From NCBI GenBank assembly GCA_003241215.1, contig QFOL01000189.1:1-7594 (forward strand): a stretch of DNA of 7,594 bases. The letters are read 5' to 3'. This DNA is from Agrobacterium fabrum (GTDB taxonomy: Bacteria > Pseudomonadota > Alphaproteobacteria > Rhizobiales > Rhizobiaceae). The first letter of the stretch is position 1, and each line of letters opens with the position of its first letter. Positions 6,701-7,594 of this stretch are shown here, piece by piece. The notes under the pieces are model-generated. The model was not told where the DNA came from, made no database searches, and saw nothing but the letters and a program-made list of their open reading frames with translations. The position numbers and the translations under genes were made by a program.

Positions 6701-7566
6701 GCCCCGTCTTCGGGATCGGACGGCAGTTCCTGCACCTCTTCCAGATCCTCGATACCGGCAACGGCATCGAGCACGGAGTCGAACGAGGCGGCAGTTGCGA
6801 CAGCGGGCAGACTTTCCGCGACCGGTGAAACGGGCTGGACGGCGTCCGGCGTTTCCTGCGGCTTGTCTTCGGCAAAACCGTTGACGGGATCGAGTGTACC
6901 CAGCGCAGTTTCGACCACGAACATCAGGTTCAGTTCGGGCGACGCCGTGATCTGGCCGGTGGCGGCGGGCAGATAGCCCTTGCCGGTTGGCACCGGTCGC
7001 TTGACGAGATGACCGGACTGGCCGGCGGCCCTCCTCACCAGTGTGCGTGCAGTGTGCGGGGTGATGCCGAGCGACGAAAAACCCGGTGAGGCGGCGATAA
7101 TCTCATTGTCGCCGTTCAGAACCGCCATATGAATATCCGGGTCGTCGAAACCTTCGATCATGCGCTGGGCGCATTCCGCCATGCCGGGTGCGGCCTGATC
7201 GGTGAGGGCGGAAAATAGAATGGCAGGCTGGCCGGGCTCGGCCGCGATGATTTCCGCTCGCGCGGTGACGGCAAGGCTGCGGAAACCCGATGTGATGCGG
7301 ATGGTGAATGGCAGGCTGTCACCGGTATTCGAAAGCCGGGCTGCGGTCGCTGCCAGCTGTCGGAAGGTCACGTCCTGCCGCTTCGGACCCTGCTCCAGAA
7401 AATCGTAAACCATCGGCGTGCCGAACAACGCCGCGCCCCGGCCATTGGCCCAGAGAACATTTTTGAGGTCGAGCGAGAACAGCGCCATGGCCTCGCCGCG
7501 CCCGAAACCTTCACGCACCCGTTCATGCACTGCGATATCGATAAAGGGATACTGGACGGCGGGCAT
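3796..7566 (-). CDS. cbrA: Multi-PAS sensor histidine kinase of the PdhS/DivJ/PleC family, CbrA-like
   Basis: This is a 1256-aa hybrid-free sensor kinase predicted to be soluble, as no membrane segment or signal peptide is visible. It has PAS-like regions near 27-120 (divergent), 405-510, 757-852 and 887-1003, separated by acidic low-complexity linkers at about 228-395 and 513-745. The catalytic core is complete: H box VSHEIRTPLN with phospho-acceptor H1033, N box N1149/N1153, G1 box DTGIGM (1182-1187), F box around KPFRQ (1197-1201), and G2 box GDGTGLGL (1211-1218). The ERFGPIG...RYVEYANDI block (1052-1069) and NDLLDISKIEAG (1081-1092) mark the DivK-interacting PdhS group. E1034 and T1037 fit the ExxT phosphatase motif of HisKA kinases, so dual kinase/phosphatase activity is possible. 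In S. meliloti, CbrA acts on DivK upstream of CtrA and affects cell cycle, exopolysaccharide, motility and symbiosis. From memory its gene also lies near pot genes, which supports but does not prove orthology; the Agrobacterium counterpart would be one of its PdhS paralogs. ATG 7566 is the first in-frame start, with only a weak AGG upstream, and the promoter lies outside the window. Confidence 0.85.
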   Translation of the reverse strand: MPAVQYPFIDIAVHERVREGFGRGEAMALFSLDLKNVLWANGRGAALFGTPMVYDFLEQGPKRQDVTFRQLAATAARLSNTGDSLPFTIRITSGFRSLAVTARAEIIAAEPGQPAILFSALTDQAAPGMAECAQRMIEGFDDPDIHMAVLNGDNEIIAASPGFSSLGITPHTARTLVRRAAGQSGHLVKRPVPTGKGYLPAATGQITASPELNLMFVVETALGTLDPVNGFAEDKPQETPDAVQPVSPVAESLPAVATAASFDSVLDAVAGIEDLEEVQELPSDPEDGAAAEQDENGLLPLPEEEAELPAVLSVQDADAAANVAMTDDIADLFELDEDEAEVPTERANADDHAEEVIDAASVVSAGDEIVETTTAEVAPAADEKTATETDAAEEARPFVFNAGARASRFVWKIDAEGRFSSISHEFAEAVGAKAAAVEGMGFADVAALFNLDPDGKIRELLGRRDTWSGKTILWPVEGTSLMVPIDLAALPTYTRSREFDGFRGFGIVRLADATEDPHATGLTFLQTEKAYPTEALPQPAIEDESHELLAFIDEDDEAEEDSGSISEDEVSATAADAADVVSAEEQHHDYTPPEFEAPVVTPALEATYSDKVVHLEERRSRSREGLTAGEQAAFREIGRALAETETETEAASEENRETETEIASAEQAVQNIQQGIDAQAQEETFADTEHDGKTTEPAEEDDLFADYVRGEQPTAIRASTDESGSGEISEADADERPAADIAAAMVSPSVRPANALTAETLDQMPVALLVHAGDRLIHANPDFLRLTGYGSLSELEEVGGLEALLQRQELEDMPDNEGGMVVVSAENDIIPVKARLQSIRWEEAKALMLSLVPLEEKPAPVAAANENIAAGDGENAEAGSLSLLQGEVEELHSILETATDGVVLLGDEGEIRSLNRSASALFNYDNGEIAGKPFVTLFAHESQRAVLDYLSGLANNGVASVLNDGREVIGREASGGFLPLFMTIGRLKSSHGYCAVIRDITQWKRTEEELRNAKRAAETANAHKTDFLARVSHEIRTPLNAIIGFADMMATERFGPIGHPRYVEYANDIGRSGRHVLDIVNDLLDISKIEAGQMDVDFIAVPLNETVAEAVSLVQPQANNQRVIIRTALAQSVPQIVADLRSIKQIVLNILSNAIRFTPSGGQIVVSTAYEANGSVSLRIRDTGIGMTRAELEQAMKPFRQVASSGKRVRGDGTGLGLPLTKAMVDANRANFSITSTPNEGTLVEITFPSQRVLAN
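5584..5640 (-). repeat. Glu-Thr hexanucleotide repeats inside the kinase gene
   Basis: Two short clusters of alternating Glu-Thr codons encode ETETETE (residues 643-649, nt 5620-5640) and ETETE (residues 657-661, nt 5584-5598) within the second acidic linker. The underlying DNA is an imperfect six-base tandem repeat on the coding strand. It lies in a region predicted to be disordered, so changes in copy number would stay in frame and should be tolerated. Confidence 0.7.
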
Positions 7567-7594
7567 GTCGAAACCTATTCTGGCACTACCGGAC

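Noticed and set aside
4174..6828. Plus-strand open frame of 884 codons antisense to the kinase gene
   Set aside because: Its translation is rich in Arg, Gly and His with no recognisable domain, and it mirrors the codon pattern of the kinase gene, whose reading frame has clear PAS, HisKA and HATPase motifs. Long antisense open frames are expected opposite GC-rich genes with low-complexity acidic codons.
7567..7594. Promoter of the kinase gene
   Set aside because: Only 28 nt upstream of the start are present. No promoter can be read from that.
1..7594. CRISPR array, insertion sequence, tRNA or rRNA
   Set aside because: No regularly spaced direct repeats, transposase-like proteins, terminal inverted repeats with target duplications, or cloverleaf/rRNA-like sequence were seen on either strand.

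Overview
The window looks like chromosome from a Rhizobiaceae alphaproteobacterium, most likely an Agrobacterium/Rhizobium relative. The reasons are the GC-rich coding style with dense antisense shadow frames, the combination of a PotH/PotI polyamine permease pair with a PdhS/CbrA-type sensor kinase, and the strong resemblance of these proteins to rhizobial families. This is judged by eye and not by database search.

Layout. At the left edge, two plus-strand genes (17-925 and 930-1742, 4 nt apart) encode the two inner-membrane permease subunits of a putrescine/spermidine-type ABC importer. They are evidently the 3' end of a potFGHI-like operon whose binding protein and ATPase lie outside the window. 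A 310-nt AT-richer intergenic region follows (1743-2052). It is not empty. It holds a perfect CtrA-type box TTAA-N7-TTAA (1872-1886), overlapping inverted repeats, a bulged hairpin exposing a 13-nt all-pyrimidine loop, and a strong plus-strand intrinsic terminator (2007-2033). Together these look like a small RNA gene, or else a long structured potI 3' UTR.

The rest is on the minus strand. A 1256-codon gene (7566-3796) encodes a soluble multi-PAS histidine kinase with an intact HisKA/HATPase core carrying the PdhS/DivJ/PleC/CbrA signature. It is followed 78 nt downstream by a 554-codon double-domain iron(III)-type ABC permease (3717-2053), which converges on potI.

How it may work together. 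The kinase belongs to the family that sets DivK phosphorylation and thereby CtrA activity, the alphaproteobacterial cell-cycle switch. A perfect CtrA box in the intergenic region of the same window, upstream of a terminator-capped structured unit, suggests a possible CtrA-controlled small RNA near a kinase of the same pathway. That link is inference. The two transport modules (polyamine and iron) have no evident direct functional tie to the kinase beyond position.
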